Source: Candidatus Synechococcus calcipolaris G9
Lineage (GTDB): Bacteria > Cyanobacteriota > Cyanobacteriia > Thermosynechococcales > Thermosynechococcaceae
Assembly (NCBI RefSeq): GCF_029582805.1
Contig: NZ_JAKKUT010000001.1
Coordinates: 62,001-126,000 of the forward strand
Direction of reading: 5' to 3'
Length of the DNA: 64,000 bases
The position numbers and the translations under genes are program-made. Below are positions 27,086-35,163 of this stretch, piece after piece. A model generated the notes under the pieces. The model was not told where the DNA came from. It ran no database searches and saw only the letters and a program-made list of their open reading frames with translations. Position 1 is the first letter of the stretch; each line of letters starts with the position of its first letter.

Positions 27086-29422
27086 ATGGATGGGATCCGA
27101 TTGGGAGCCTTTTTGAGAGTGGCCCCCACCTGTACAGGGAGTACATCTCTACAATCTCTCCTATCTGCTTGGCAATTGACCGCTGCAACAGATGTGGTTG
27201 TGGTGATTGTAAATGGCGATCGCCACCCGGTGGGAGTGGTACAGGGGTGGCATTTAGCCGTGAGCCTTTCCACTGAGCCGGCCCTAGGGGATATGGGCGT
27301 TGAGGATATGATGGGCCCCTGGCGATCGCCCCTGATCTGTCTGAGTATGGATTGCACCATTGATCAATTCCAGGAATGGCTCCTGCGCTTAGGGCAGCCG
27401 ATGCCCCCCCACATTGCCTTGGTCAATCCTCAGCAAGAATATGTTGGACTGCTGGACTATGGGGCCGTGATCCATCACCTGATGACGGCAGCTCCGATGA
27501 AAACACCCACCTTAGAGCTATCCCTATCAGAGCTACTTGAGCATTTACCCCTACCCCTTTGTCTACAAAATCAGCGGGGGGACATCCTGTGGCAAAATTC
27601 AGTCTGGCAAGATAATTTAGGCGATGTCGCCTGGCTGGACAGATCTACCCAACCTGGGGAATTGTACTACTCCTGCCAAGATATTTTTGGCCATTTCCAT
27701 ACTAGGGCAGACACCCGAGAAACTAGTCGGCAAACCTCAGTCTGGCGGGTGTGTGGTTTGCCCGTGAGTGCAATGATTCTAGACCCCCTAGCTCCTTTAC
27801 TGGATTCCCTAGAATTAGAAACCACTGCATCAGAGCTATCGGAGCTAACACATCTGGGGCGATCGCCCATTTCCACCCGTACTGACACCCCAATCTACTG
27901 GTTTCTCTATGGCCAAGCAGTTCCCTGGGGTGAAAAAGACATTGATGAGCCATGCCCAGAAGAGGGCCTCCCCAGCCAAATTAAGGAGCTCCAGCAACGC
28001 CGTCTCCAGCAGAAGAATTTTCTCCTTGGCCTCGGCCATGAGTTAAAAAATCCCCTCACCTCGCTTTTGGGCCTCACCCAGATGCTATGGCGGGAAAAAC
28101 CCAGCAATCAAGAAACCTATCTGCAACTGATTGAGCAGAGTAGTTGGCAGTTGAATCGCCTCATCCATGACTGGCTAGATCTAACTCGGGCCGAAGCGGG
28201 GGAATTGGAGTTAGTGTGGGAGTCCATTGCCGTGGGGGAACTGTGGCATCGGGCCTTTGACTTGGCGGAGCAACTGTACCAGCGGGAATCCTCTGCCCAA
28301 TCTTGGTTCCATCGCTGGCAAATCGAACCCCATCCCTCCATTACGGACGTATTTGCGGATAGCCTCCGCCTCCGGCAAGTCCTGGCCCATGTGATTGGTT
28401 GGATGTTTCGCTCTGGGGCCTCTCTACAAGCTGCTGGGGGCCGGATTGAATCGTGGCAGGACTGGATTGCCATTCATCTTTGGGAACAGGGCCAGGGCAT
28501 CCCCCATCAACAGCAACCCTTTTTGTTTCAACAATGTCAACTTGATCGTTCAGAGGTGAGTGTGGGCCTGGTCTTAGCTCGACAATTAGCCCGACTCCAT
28601 GGGGGCGAACTCTCCTTTATCTCCCGCCCAGGCCAGGGGAGTGAATGGACGGTGTTATTGCCCGCAGTGAGTGACTTAAGCGGTCTGGGTACCTGTTCCT
28701 TAGTCCTAATTCTGGGAACCCAGGCGGATTGGCTCTCGTCCATGAGTCATCAACTGAAGGATCAGGGCTACGGCAGCCTGATTGCCCGGCATCCCCTAGA
28801 AGCCCTAGAAAAGCTGCGGCAGATGAATCCCCTAGCAATTTTGGTACAGCCATCGGTATTTTTACCCTTGTCCGAGTTGGCGGATCTACTGAGCCATGAC
28901 CTAACCACCCATCCCAAACCTTTCTTAATCTTTTCGCCGGAACCCCTCTCTTTGCCACTGCCCGGGCTAAGTCGTTGGTTTGAACCGGAGACCTCGGCGG
29001 CGGAGATCGCCCAATATCTAAGGCAATTGCAACCGGATGGGAATATTGGCACCCCTGCTAAAGCGATTCCTAGGGATGAGAGCGACAATAACCCGATTCC
29101 GCGTACCCTAACCGTACTGCGCCTAGGTTTGATGCAGGATTTACCCTTACAGTTTTGTCGGGTTCTTGAGGCAGAAGACATTGAGCAGGCCCAACTCCTG
29201 GCCCAAATTTGGCGGCCGGACGTCATTCTTTGGGATATGCCGACGGCGATCGCCGAAGTGGAACGATTAGCCCAATATGAAAGCTTACTGGCCTTACCCC
29301 TAGTGACCTTGGATACGTCCGTGAGTCGGGCCGCCTCCCATGTTTCTGGACTTAAGGTATTTCCCTGTTTAGAACTGTCCCTCTTGCCCCAAGTGTTAAC
29401 CCTAGCGGGACGATTGACTTAA
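27086..29422 (+). CDS. Multidomain histidine-kinase-like protein beside kaiA
   Basis: About 778 residues. Order as read: two CBS-like motifs (residues ~10-140; VVVIVNGDRHPVGVV and IALVNPQQEYVGLLD), a PAS-like segment (LLEHLPLPLCLQNQRGDILW), a HisKA dimerisation domain with His318 in GHELKNPLTSL, an HATPase_c domain, then two receiver-like domains. The ATP site looks degenerate: where LxNLxxNA is expected it reads VLAHVIGWMF (no Asn) and the G1 box reads WEQGQGIP (Asp replaced by Glu). The first receiver lacks an evident phospho-Asp; the second has RPDVILWDMP. Start ATG 27086. It may act as a clock-linked scaffold or regulated phosphatase; function unknown. Confidence 0.75.
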   Translation: MDGIRLGAFLRVAPTCTGSTSLQSLLSAWQLTAATDVVVVIVNGDRHPVGVVQGWHLAVSLSTEPALGDMGVEDMMGPWRSPLICLSMDCTIDQFQEWLLRLGQPMPPHIALVNPQQEYVGLLDYGAVIHHLMTAAPMKTPTLELSLSELLEHLPLPLCLQNQRGDILWQNSVWQDNLGDVAWLDRSTQPGELYYSCQDIFGHFHTRADTRETSRQTSVWRVCGLPVSAMILDPLAPLLDSLELETTASELSELTHLGRSPISTRTDTPIYWFLYGQAVPWGEKDIDEPCPEEGLPSQIKELQQRRLQQKNFLLGLGHELKNPLTSLLGLTQMLWREKPSNQETYLQLIEQSSWQLNRLIHDWLDLTRAEAGELELVWESIAVGELWHRAFDLAEQLYQRESSAQSWFHRWQIEPHPSITDVFADSLRLRQVLAHVIGWMFRSGASLQAAGGRIESWQDWIAIHLWEQGQGIPHQQQPFLFQQCQLDRSEVSVGLVLARQLARLHGGELSFISRPGQGSEWTVLLPAVSDLSGLGTCSLVLILGTQADWLSSMSHQLKDQGYGSLIARHPLEALEKLRQMNPLAILVQPSVFLPLSELADLLSHDLTTHPKPFLIFSPEPLSLPLPGLSRWFEPETSAAEIAQYLRQLQPDGNIGTPAKAIPRDESDNNPIPRTLTVLRLGLMQDLPLQFCRVLEAEDIEQAQLLAQIWRPDVILWDMPTAIAEVERLAQYESLLALPLVTLDTSVSRAASHVSGLKVFPCLELSLLPQVLTLAGRLT

Positions 29423-29458
29423 ATATCTAATACCCGAATATCTAATACCTGCACCTCC

Positions 29459-30181
29459 CTATTGCTGACACTGGGCACAGATTTGCTCAAAGACGTGGGC
29501 CGGATCAGGGGCTTGGGTAATGGGGCGGCCAATGACTAAGAAATTAGCTCCCGCGTCTAGGGCGGCCTTAGGGGTCAGCGATCGCCGTTGATCCCCTTGT
29601 TCACTGCCAAGGGGCCGGATTCCGGGGCAAATTCTGACAAAATCATCGCCACAGACCTGCTGAATTTGGGCCGCTTCCTGGGGAGAACAGACGACCCCCG
29701 CCAAACCACACCCTTGGGCTAACAGAGCCAAATGTAAAATATACTCCGGTAACTCTAGGGGAACTTTCAGATCAAAGGCTAAGTCCCGGGCTGAAAAACT
29801 GGTGAGGAGGGTGACACCAATGAGTTGGGGAATGGGTTTCACTCTAGGGGTAGACAGGCTATTTAAGGCGTCCTGGGCCGCCAGTAATCCGGCCCGACCC
29901 ACACTGGTATGAATGGTGATCATCTCCACGCCATAGGTGGCAATGACCCGACAGGCGGCGGCAACGGTATTGGGAATATCATTGAGTTTTAGATCTAAGA
30001 AAATGCGTTTATTCTGGTGATTTAGATATTCTAATATCTCCGTTCCGGCTCCATAAAATAACTCCAGACCAACTTTCCAAAAGGTGACTTGGGGGAGACG
30101 CTCCACTAGGGCGATCGCCTCGGCAAGTTGGGGAACGTCTAGGGCAACAATAATCTGGTTAGCAGGATTGATGGAAACCAT
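29459..30181 (-). CDS. pyrF: Orotidine-5'-phosphate decarboxylase
   Basis: Last step of UMP synthesis. The catalytic tetrad motif LDLKLNDIPNTV (Lys-x2-Asp-x2) and the phosphate-binding CPGIRPLGSEQGDQRR are visible, with GANFLVIGRPI near the end. ATG 30181 (MVSINPANQII) gives a normal length of 240 aa; the frame is open to 30265, overlapping the neighbour. It is 34 bases downstream of the DUF3611 gene in the same direction. Confidence 0.95.
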   Translation of the reverse strand: MVSINPANQIIVALDVPQLAEAIALVERLPQVTFWKVGLELFYGAGTEILEYLNHQNKRIFLDLKLNDIPNTVAAACRVIATYGVEMITIHTSVGRAGLLAAQDALNSLSTPRVKPIPQLIGVTLLTSFSARDLAFDLKVPLELPEYILHLALLAQGCGLAGVVCSPQEAAQIQQVCGDDFVRICPGIRPLGSEQGDQRRSLTPKAALDAGANFLVIGRPITQAPDPAHVFEQICAQCQQ

Positions 30182-30215
30182 TAAATTAATTAAATTAACG
30201 TGATCAAGGGAAACC

Positions 30216-30794
30216 TTAGCGATTAATGGGGCGGCTAACTCGATGGAGAAGCCACAGGGCGACAATAATGCCCGTGAGTTGGGCGGCGATCGTATTCACC
30301 TTGGACTGCACCACAAAAATTTCCAGCGGTTCAATCAACACATTCGTGGCATACACCGCTGCCCCCTGGGGAATCGACAGCACTTTTAGCAAGAGCATAC
30401 CCACATTCCACTCCGCCGCCGTTACCGTGAAAATCATCCCGGCCACATTTACAATTAATCCAGCCTTGAGGCTTTTAATCACCTCTTCTTTGCTGGGGCG
30501 TTTTTTACTATCCTGGGCAATGCGTCGCCCCAATTGGGGATAGCGATAGCAACAATAGATACTTACGGCGAGAAAGATTAAACCGATACAGGCTAATACC
30601 AAACCAAAGCTGGAGCGATTTTCTGTTTGATTTAGATTAAAGCTGCGACTAAAAATAACAATAATAATAATTAGAAGTGAGACAAAACCCAAAACAACTT
30701 GCGTCCAGAAACCAATCCAACCAAAGCGACGCAAATCTTGACCCAACCGCTGAAGCTGGGGGGGCGGGGTTGTTTTAGCGGGTAAATTCTCCAT
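30216..30794 (-). CDS. DUF3611 membrane protein
   Basis: 192 aa with four hydrophobic segments and the conserved LRRFGWIGFWTQVVLGFVS near the N terminus. This family is confined largely to cyanobacteria and chloroplasts and has no established function. ATG 30794. It probably shares a transcript with pyrF. Confidence 0.8.
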   Translation of the reverse strand: MENLPAKTTPPPQLQRLGQDLRRFGWIGFWTQVVLGFVSLLIIIIVIFSRSFNLNQTENRSSFGLVLACIGLIFLAVSIYCCYRYPQLGRRIAQDSKKRPSKEEVIKSLKAGLIVNVAGMIFTVTAAEWNVGMLLLKVLSIPQGAAVYATNVLIEPLEIFVVQSKVNTIAAQLTGIIVALWLLHRVSRPINR

Positions 30795-31023
30795 AGAATC
30801 CTATAATCCCATAACTCCTAATCTCATCTTCCTGCCTAATCTCATCCTTCTGAAAGTACAGTCAGCTTTACTGGTGTCCCGATCTGCCCCGGTATTCATT
30901 CTAATATTTTTCCATTTTTTAAGGGGAATCTGGCATACCTGCTCGGGGGCGATCGCAACAGGCCGGAGTCCTTGAGTACAATGGTAGGGTTAAACCAGCG
31001 ATGGGGCTGTGGGAACGTGAACT

Positions 31024-32196
31024 ATGCTGAATCCCAACCTAGATGACATTCAACTGACAAAAGACGATTATGAGCGTTATTCGCGACACTTGATTTTACC
31101 GGAGGTCGGTGTTGAGGGGCAAAAACGACTCAAGGCTGCAAGTGTTCTCTGTATTGGCACGGGCGGTTTAGGATCTCCCCTCTTGCTGTACTTGGCGGCG
31201 GCAGGGATTGGCCGTTTGGGCATTGTAGACTTCGATGTAGTGGACAGCTCTAACCTACAACGCCAAGTCATTCACAGTAGCTCTTGGGTCAACAAGCCTA
31301 AAATTGAATCCGCCAAGACCCGGATTTTAGAGCTTAACCCCTACTGTCAGGTGGATCTCTACGAAACCCGCTTGAGTTCCGCCAATGCCCTAGACATTAT
31401 GGAAAGCTACGACATTGTGGTGGATGGCACCGATAACTTTCCCACCCGTTACCTCGTCAACGATGCCTGTGTTTTGCTAAATAAACCCAACGTCTATGGC
31501 TCTATTTTCCGGTTTGAGGGGCAGGCCACAGTCTTTAACTACCAGGACGGCCCAAACTACCGCGATCTCTATCCAGAGCCGCCGCCCCCCGGCCTCGTTC
31601 CCTCCTGTGCCGAAGGGGGAGTGCTGGGTATCCTGCCAGGGATTATCGGCGTGATTCAAGCCACAGAAACCCTGAAAATTATCCTCGGCCAGGGAACAAC
31701 CCTGAGTGGCCGTTTGTTGCTCTTTAATGCCCTGGATATGAGTTTCCGGGAACTCAAGCTGCGCCCCAATCCTGAGCGACCCATTATCGAGAAATTAGTA
31801 GACTACGAAGAATTTTGCGGTATTCATCAAGCCAAGGCAGAGGAGGCCAAGCAAATGGCGGAGATTCCAGAAATGACGGTGCGGGAACTGAAAACCCTAC
31901 TGGATAGCCCCGCCAAGGACTACGTTCTCCTGGATGTCCGCAACCCCAATGAATACGAGATTGCCCAGATCCCCGGTTCCGTCCTAGTTCCCCTGCCGGA
32001 TATTGAAAATGGTGATGGCATTGAAAAAGTGCGTAGCCTCACCAACGGTCATCGCTTGATTGTCCATTGCAAGCTAGGGGGGCGATCGGCCAAGGCCCTA
32101 GGTCTGCTCAAGCAGGCGGGGATTGAAGGTACCAATGTCAAGGGCGGCATCCAGGCCTGGAGTCAAGAAGTGGATTCTTCTGTGCCCACGTATTAA
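31024..32196 (+). CDS. moeB: MoeB-type adenylyltransferase with C-terminal rhodanese
   Basis: E1-like enzyme that adenylates the C terminus of MoaD (or ThiS) for molybdopterin or thiamine sulfur transfer. The nucleotide site GTGGLGSPLLLYLAAAGIG and acidic VDFDVVDSSNLQRQ are present, and the C-terminal ~110 residues form a rhodanese domain (LLDVRNPNEYE; active-site HCKLGGRSAK). Length 390 aa is usual for the fused form in cyanobacteria. Confidence 0.92.
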   Translation: MLNPNLDDIQLTKDDYERYSRHLILPEVGVEGQKRLKAASVLCIGTGGLGSPLLLYLAAAGIGRLGIVDFDVVDSSNLQRQVIHSSSWVNKPKIESAKTRILELNPYCQVDLYETRLSSANALDIMESYDIVVDGTDNFPTRYLVNDACVLLNKPNVYGSIFRFEGQATVFNYQDGPNYRDLYPEPPPPGLVPSCAEGGVLGILPGIIGVIQATETLKIILGQGTTLSGRLLLFNALDMSFRELKLRPNPERPIIEKLVDYEEFCGIHQAKAEEAKQMAEIPEMTVRELKTLLDSPAKDYVLLDVRNPNEYEIAQIPGSVLVPLPDIENGDGIEKVRSLTNGHRLIVHCKLGGRSAKALGLLKQAGIEGTNVKGGIQAWSQEVDSSVPTY

Positions 32197-32212
32197 GAAA
32201 CACATTAAGGAG

Positions 32213-32287
32213 ATGTTGCGATACGTGAACTTTCTTGAAGAAGTGATGGCTAAAACGGCCGCGATCGCCCTTGCTTCCTTAGAATAA
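32213..32287 (+). CDS. Possible 24-residue ORF upstream of psaL
   Basis: An ATG at 32213 follows AAGGAG closely and opens a short frame (MLRYVNFLEEVMAKTAAIAL...) ending 54 bases before psaL. It resembles no photosystem small subunit that I know. It may be a leader peptide, a degraded gene or chance. Confidence 0.25.
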   Translation: MLRYVNFLEEVMAKTAAIALASLE

Positions 32288-32341
32288 CCACTTAGGCCTT
32301 TACCTTTAACAGAGGCCCTGCAGTGCTAGGGAAAACGAAAC

Positions 32342-32809
32342 ATGGCAGAAGAACTGATTAAGCCTTTTAATGGTGATCCCTTCGAGGGACATTTGTCCAC
32401 ACCGATTTCTGATTCATCCCTTGTGAATGAATTCATTGGCAACCTTCCCGCTTACCGCAAAGGACTTTCCCCGATTTTACGGGGGTTGGAAATTGGTATG
32501 GCCCACGGTTATTTCTTGATTGGCCCCTGGGTAAAACTTGGCCCCCTGCGGGACTCTGATGTTGCCAATTTGGGCGGATTAATCTCGGGAATTACACTAA
32601 TTTTGTTGGCTACCGCCTGTTTGGCTGCCTACGGCTTAGTATCGTTCCAATCCCCCAGTGACAACACGGATGCCCTTAAATCCGGCGAGGGCTGGAGTCA
32701 ATTTACCGCTGGCTTTTTTGTCGGTGCAATGGGTAGTGCCTTTGTTGCCTTTTTCTTGCTGGAGAACTTTGCTGTTGTAGACGGCATTATGACTGGGTTC
32801 TTTAACTAG
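32342..32809 (+). CDS. psaL: PsaL, photosystem I subunit XI
   Basis: Thylakoid membrane subunit that holds the PSI trimer together. 155 aa with three membrane helices; the N-terminal [41 protein letters not shown] and C-terminal [19 protein letters not shown] match PsaL. psaI follows 48 bases downstream, a typical psaL-psaI unit. Confidence 0.97.
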   Translation: MAEELIKPFNGDPFEGHLSTPISDSSLVNEFIGNLPAYRKGLSPILRGLEIGMAHGYFLIGPWVKLGPLRDSDVANLGGLISGITLILLATACLAAYGLVSFQSPSDNTDALKSGEGWSQFTAGFFVGAMGSAFVAFFLLENFAVVDGIMTGFFN

Positions 32810-32857
32810 GGCAAGGTGATACCTGTTTAATTTATTCCAAGAAGGAGAATACTGGCA

Positions 32858-32989
32858 ATGTTAGCAATGTTAGGATCCTATTCCGCTTCATTTCTGCCCT
32901 GGATTTTTATTCCCGTGGTATGTTGGTTAATGCCTGTGGTTGTGATGGGCTTACTGTTTCTCTACATCGAAGGAGATGCAGAGGCCTAG
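32858..32989 (+). CDS. psaI: PsaI, photosystem I subunit VIII
   Basis: Single-helix PSI subunit of 43 aa. The core [17 protein letters not shown] is diagnostic and YIEGDAEA is the expected acidic tail, so although very short it is secure. GAAGGAG lies about ten bases before ATG 32858; ATG 32867 (MLGSYSASF) would give the more usual 40-residue form. Confidence 0.95.
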   Translation: MLAMLGSYSASFLPWIFIPVVCWLMPVVVMGLLFLYIEGDAEA

Positions 32990-33170
32990 TTGGGTCTGAG
33001 TCCCTTGGCTAGATCTTGCGGACAAAGCTTCACATGTAATCATTGGGTTAACATCCCTTAGCTTTAAGAAATACTTCCCTCATTCTCAGTTTAATGGGGG
33101 ATTTTTTATGGGGCACACTAAGCTCAGAGATGTCCCTAGCCAGGTACGATCGGCTCCTATCCTAGGGGCA

Positions 33171-33202
33171 ATGAATCTATGACATCAAATCTATGACATC
33201 AA
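33171..33202 (+). promoter_or_regulatory. Chained start codons with 14-bp tandem repeat before gmk
   Basis: ATCTATGACATCAA is repeated exactly (33175-33188, 33189-33202). ATG 33171 reads ATG-AAT-CTA-TGA, ATG 33179 reads five codons to TGA at 33194, and ATG 33193 is the gmk start. Each stop overlaps the next start (CTATGA). AGGGG precedes the first. Confidence 0.55.
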
Positions 33203-33777
33203 ACGAGGCAAACCCAACAACCGGCCAAGTCATTGTGATCACGGGCCCCAGTGGGGTTGGCAAGGGCACTCTCCTGCGGCAACTCTGTAGCCAGGATGAA
33301 AATCTATGTCTTTCTGTCTCGGCCACAACCCGCGCTCCCCGGCCCGGAGAAATTGACGGGCAGCATTATTACTTTGTCACCCTTGAAAAGTTTCGCACCA
33401 TGATTGCCCAAGGGGAACTTTTAGAATGGGCAGAGTTTGCCCAACATTATTACGGTACGCCCCGCGCCCCCCTAGAGATGCTGATCCACCAAGGCAAAGA
33501 TGTCATCCTTGAAATTGAATTAGAGGGGGCTCGCCAAGTCCGAACAACGTACCCTGATGCGCGGCAAATCTTTATACTCCCCCCCTCCATGGCGGAACTG
33601 GAGCGGCGGATCCGAGATCGGGGGCAAGATAGTGAGGCGGCGATCGCCCGTCGCCTGGCCCGGGCCCAAACAGAAATTGCAGCGGCGGCGGAATTTGATT
33701 ATCAACTGGTGAATGATGATCTTCACCAAAGTTTACAGGAGTTAGAGTCGATTATTGCTCAATGCAGACATCCTTAA
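33193..33777 (+). CDS. gmk: Guanylate kinase
   Basis: Phosphorylates GMP to GDP. P-loop GPSGVGKGT, then SVSATTRAPRPGEIDGQHYYF (GMP binding) and LEIELEGARQVR, all canonical. 194 aa. The start is ATG 33193, the last in a chain of overlapping start/stop codons. Confidence 0.95.
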   Translation: MTSNEANPTTGQVIVITGPSGVGKGTLLRQLCSQDENLCLSVSATTRAPRPGEIDGQHYYFVTLEKFRTMIAQGELLEWAEFAQHYYGTPRAPLEMLIHQGKDVILEIELEGARQVRTTYPDARQIFILPPSMAELERRIRDRGQDSEAAIARRLARAQTEIAAAAEFDYQLVNDDLHQSLQELESIIAQCRHP

Positions 33778-33880
33778 ATCAAAATCATAAAAATGATAGT
33801 GGCCTGTTTCCTGAGAACGTTTTAGATAAGGGGCATATGGGGGGCATACCTCCACCCCCTCCTAACTAAGTAACGATAGT

Positions 33881-33982
33881 TATTGCAGATGAAGATGTGA
33901 TTAGGACACTTCCAAATGGGAGTCCCTTGGTTCACAGGCTTCTCAGAGGCAAAATGTCCTAACACTCTACTCACTTGCAATA
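33881..33982. mobile_element. 98-bp MITE, copy 2, with TA target duplication
   Basis: 33883-33980 is identical to the copy at 8917-9014 and is flanked by TA at 33881-33882 and 33981-33982. The exact identity of two copies 25 kb apart implies recent movement or gene conversion. Confidence 0.8.
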
Positions 33983-34080
33983 TATCCCTCTTTTATCACT
34001 TCAGGATATCCAAACGTATTTGCGCTGTTTTAGCCCACGAAAAATCAAGCTTTGACCCCAGTTTAAAAGAAGAGGGATAT
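33982..34080. repeat. 99-bp inverted-repeat element next to the MITE
   Basis: ATATCCCTCTT at the left end and its exact complement AAGAGGGATAT at the right end enclose a 77-base interior. The left tip abuts the TA flank of MITE copy 2, so the MITE landed at the edge of this element. The interior also has the palindrome GGATATCC. Its right tip overlaps the end of attC-like site D. It may be a different MITE family or a large terminator hairpin. Confidence 0.5.
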
Positions 34081-34162
34081 CATTCCTGTTGAGCAGATGA
34101 AAACAACTTGTGCAACCAACACGAAATCTTCTGGCAGTCCGCTTCAACAGGGTTGTTAGCTT
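34076..34162 (-). repeat. attC-like recombination site D
   Basis: On the minus strand it begins AGCTAACAACC, continues CCTGTTGAAGCGGAC, and after a ~40-base middle has TCTGCTCAACAGG, which pairs with the first arm with a few bulged bases. It lies 25 bases behind the stop of the nuclease gene, the expected cassette position. The R' box (GATATCC instead of GTTRRRY) is degraded. Confidence 0.45.
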
Positions 34163-34186
34163 ACGGCAACAATCCGGCTATTTGAA

Positions 34187-34855
34187 CTAGAGATAATTGG
34201 CAATTGCCATCCTTTTAGAAGCTTGAATAGCCCAGCGAATAAAATAACAAAAATTTAATTCATTTGAAATGATAACATCCAACATTCCGAGAGTTATAGG
34301 TACAATGTATACCCCTTCACTTCTATGAAAGATACTCCCTTTTTGCGTATTGAAATCACCGATTTCCTCAATAGCGGTCTCCTTAAAGGATGGACCAATA
34401 AAAAAACTTAACGCCCTCCCCTTGCAGGCTCTCCAGCATGTTTTCTCAATTTCTGGCCTTGCTACTTTGCTAGTCTGGTAATTCTTACATTCCCCTATCA
34501 AACATGAAGGGCAATCTCCAATAAGACCCCAAACTTCATAAATGGTCTCATCAACAGTGATTAGATTAATATCTATCTGTCCTAAAGCTGTATCTCTATT
34601 TGTGACAGATAAAGAACTAATAAGTGACATTCTATTGAATAGACTCTTTAGTAAATCCTCCAAAAGATCGCCTTGCTCTTTAGTGTTTTTGAAGCTTCCA
34701 GCTTTTATTCTTGTTAATATCTCCTTCTCACTCTTATAGCCATCATCACAAATAAAAGTATTGTTGCAAGTTAAAACGTCCCTTTTACGGTTATCATTTT
34801 GAATAGACTTATTAATAAAATCTTGAATATCTAATAAAAATTTGTTACAATTCAT
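34187..34855 (-). CDS. PD-(D/E)xK nuclease-like protein, third gene of accessory operon
   Basis: 222 aa. A restriction-endonuclease-like core is visible: Glu66 in EQGDLLEDLL, Asp95 in GQIDINL, then Glu122-x-Lys124 in LIGECKNY, so it probably cuts nucleic acid and resembles Mrr-type restriction nucleases. DCPSCLIGEC adds three closely spaced cysteines. The C-terminal third holds no motif I know. It starts two bases after the stop of the small winged-helix gene. AT-rich composition and lack of HIP1 sites mark it as acquired. Confidence 0.6.
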   Translation of the reverse strand: MNCNKFLLDIQDFINKSIQNDNRKRDVLTCNNTFICDDGYKSEKEILTRIKAGSFKNTKEQGDLLEDLLKSLFNRMSLISSLSVTNRDTALGQIDINLITVDETIYEVWGLIGDCPSCLIGECKNYQTSKVARPEIEKTCWRACKGRALSFFIGPSFKETAIEEIGDFNTQKGSIFHRSEGVYIVPITLGMLDVIISNELNFCYFIRWAIQASKRMAIANYL

Positions 34856-34857
34856 AA

Positions 34858-35163
34858 CTATCTCGTACTCTTGATTTCGAGAGGCTGAATATAAATTGCA
34901 ACTTCGAGTTGACTATTAGGATATGTGAATTCACATGATTCACAGTAAGTCGTTGTATTACCTGGATCAACCCGATGAAATTCAGAGCAGAAATACCTTT
35001 TAATAACTTCAATCTCCCCAGATGCTTGTAAATCTAAAAATGTTTTGTAAAGCTCGCCTTCTATTACATGGCAATAATCGGCTATATCAGAAATACCTAT
35101 CAAACCACCTTGATAGCGTTCTTCAATGTACTCACGAACACAATTAGCCGCTCTGGGTTCCAT
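34858..35163 (-). CDS. Small winged-helix plus zinc-binding protein
   Basis: 101 aa. Residues ~5-55 look like a winged helix (CVREYIEERYQGGLIGISDI, then LYKTFLDLQASGEIEVIKR). Next comes Cys59-x3-His63 and Cys74-x2-Cys77, a likely zinc site. The C terminus is a short beta strand region (QLEVAIYIQPLEI). It overlaps the upstream 359-aa gene by 20 bases and is followed by the nuclease gene two bases on, so all three are one translationally coupled unit. A DNA- or partner-binding adaptor role is inferred. Confidence 0.6.
   Translation of the reverse strand: MEPRAANCVREYIEERYQGGLIGISDIADYCHVIEGELYKTFLDLQASGEIEVIKRYFCSEFHRVDPGNTTTYCESCEFTYPNSQLEVAIYIQPLEIKSTR

Larger units (their letters stand above)
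33778..34186. other. Gene-free boundary between gmk and the three-gene island
   Basis: Holds a GC-rich imperfect hairpin near 33838-33866, the second MITE copy, an inverted-repeat element and an attC-like hairpin. These three elements sit nearly end to end between 33881 and 34162. No coding region is seen. Confidence 0.6.

Noticed and set aside
27667-28107. Several 60-75-codon minus-strand frames inside the kinase gene
   Set aside because: They are shadows of a long, well-motifed gene on the plus strand.
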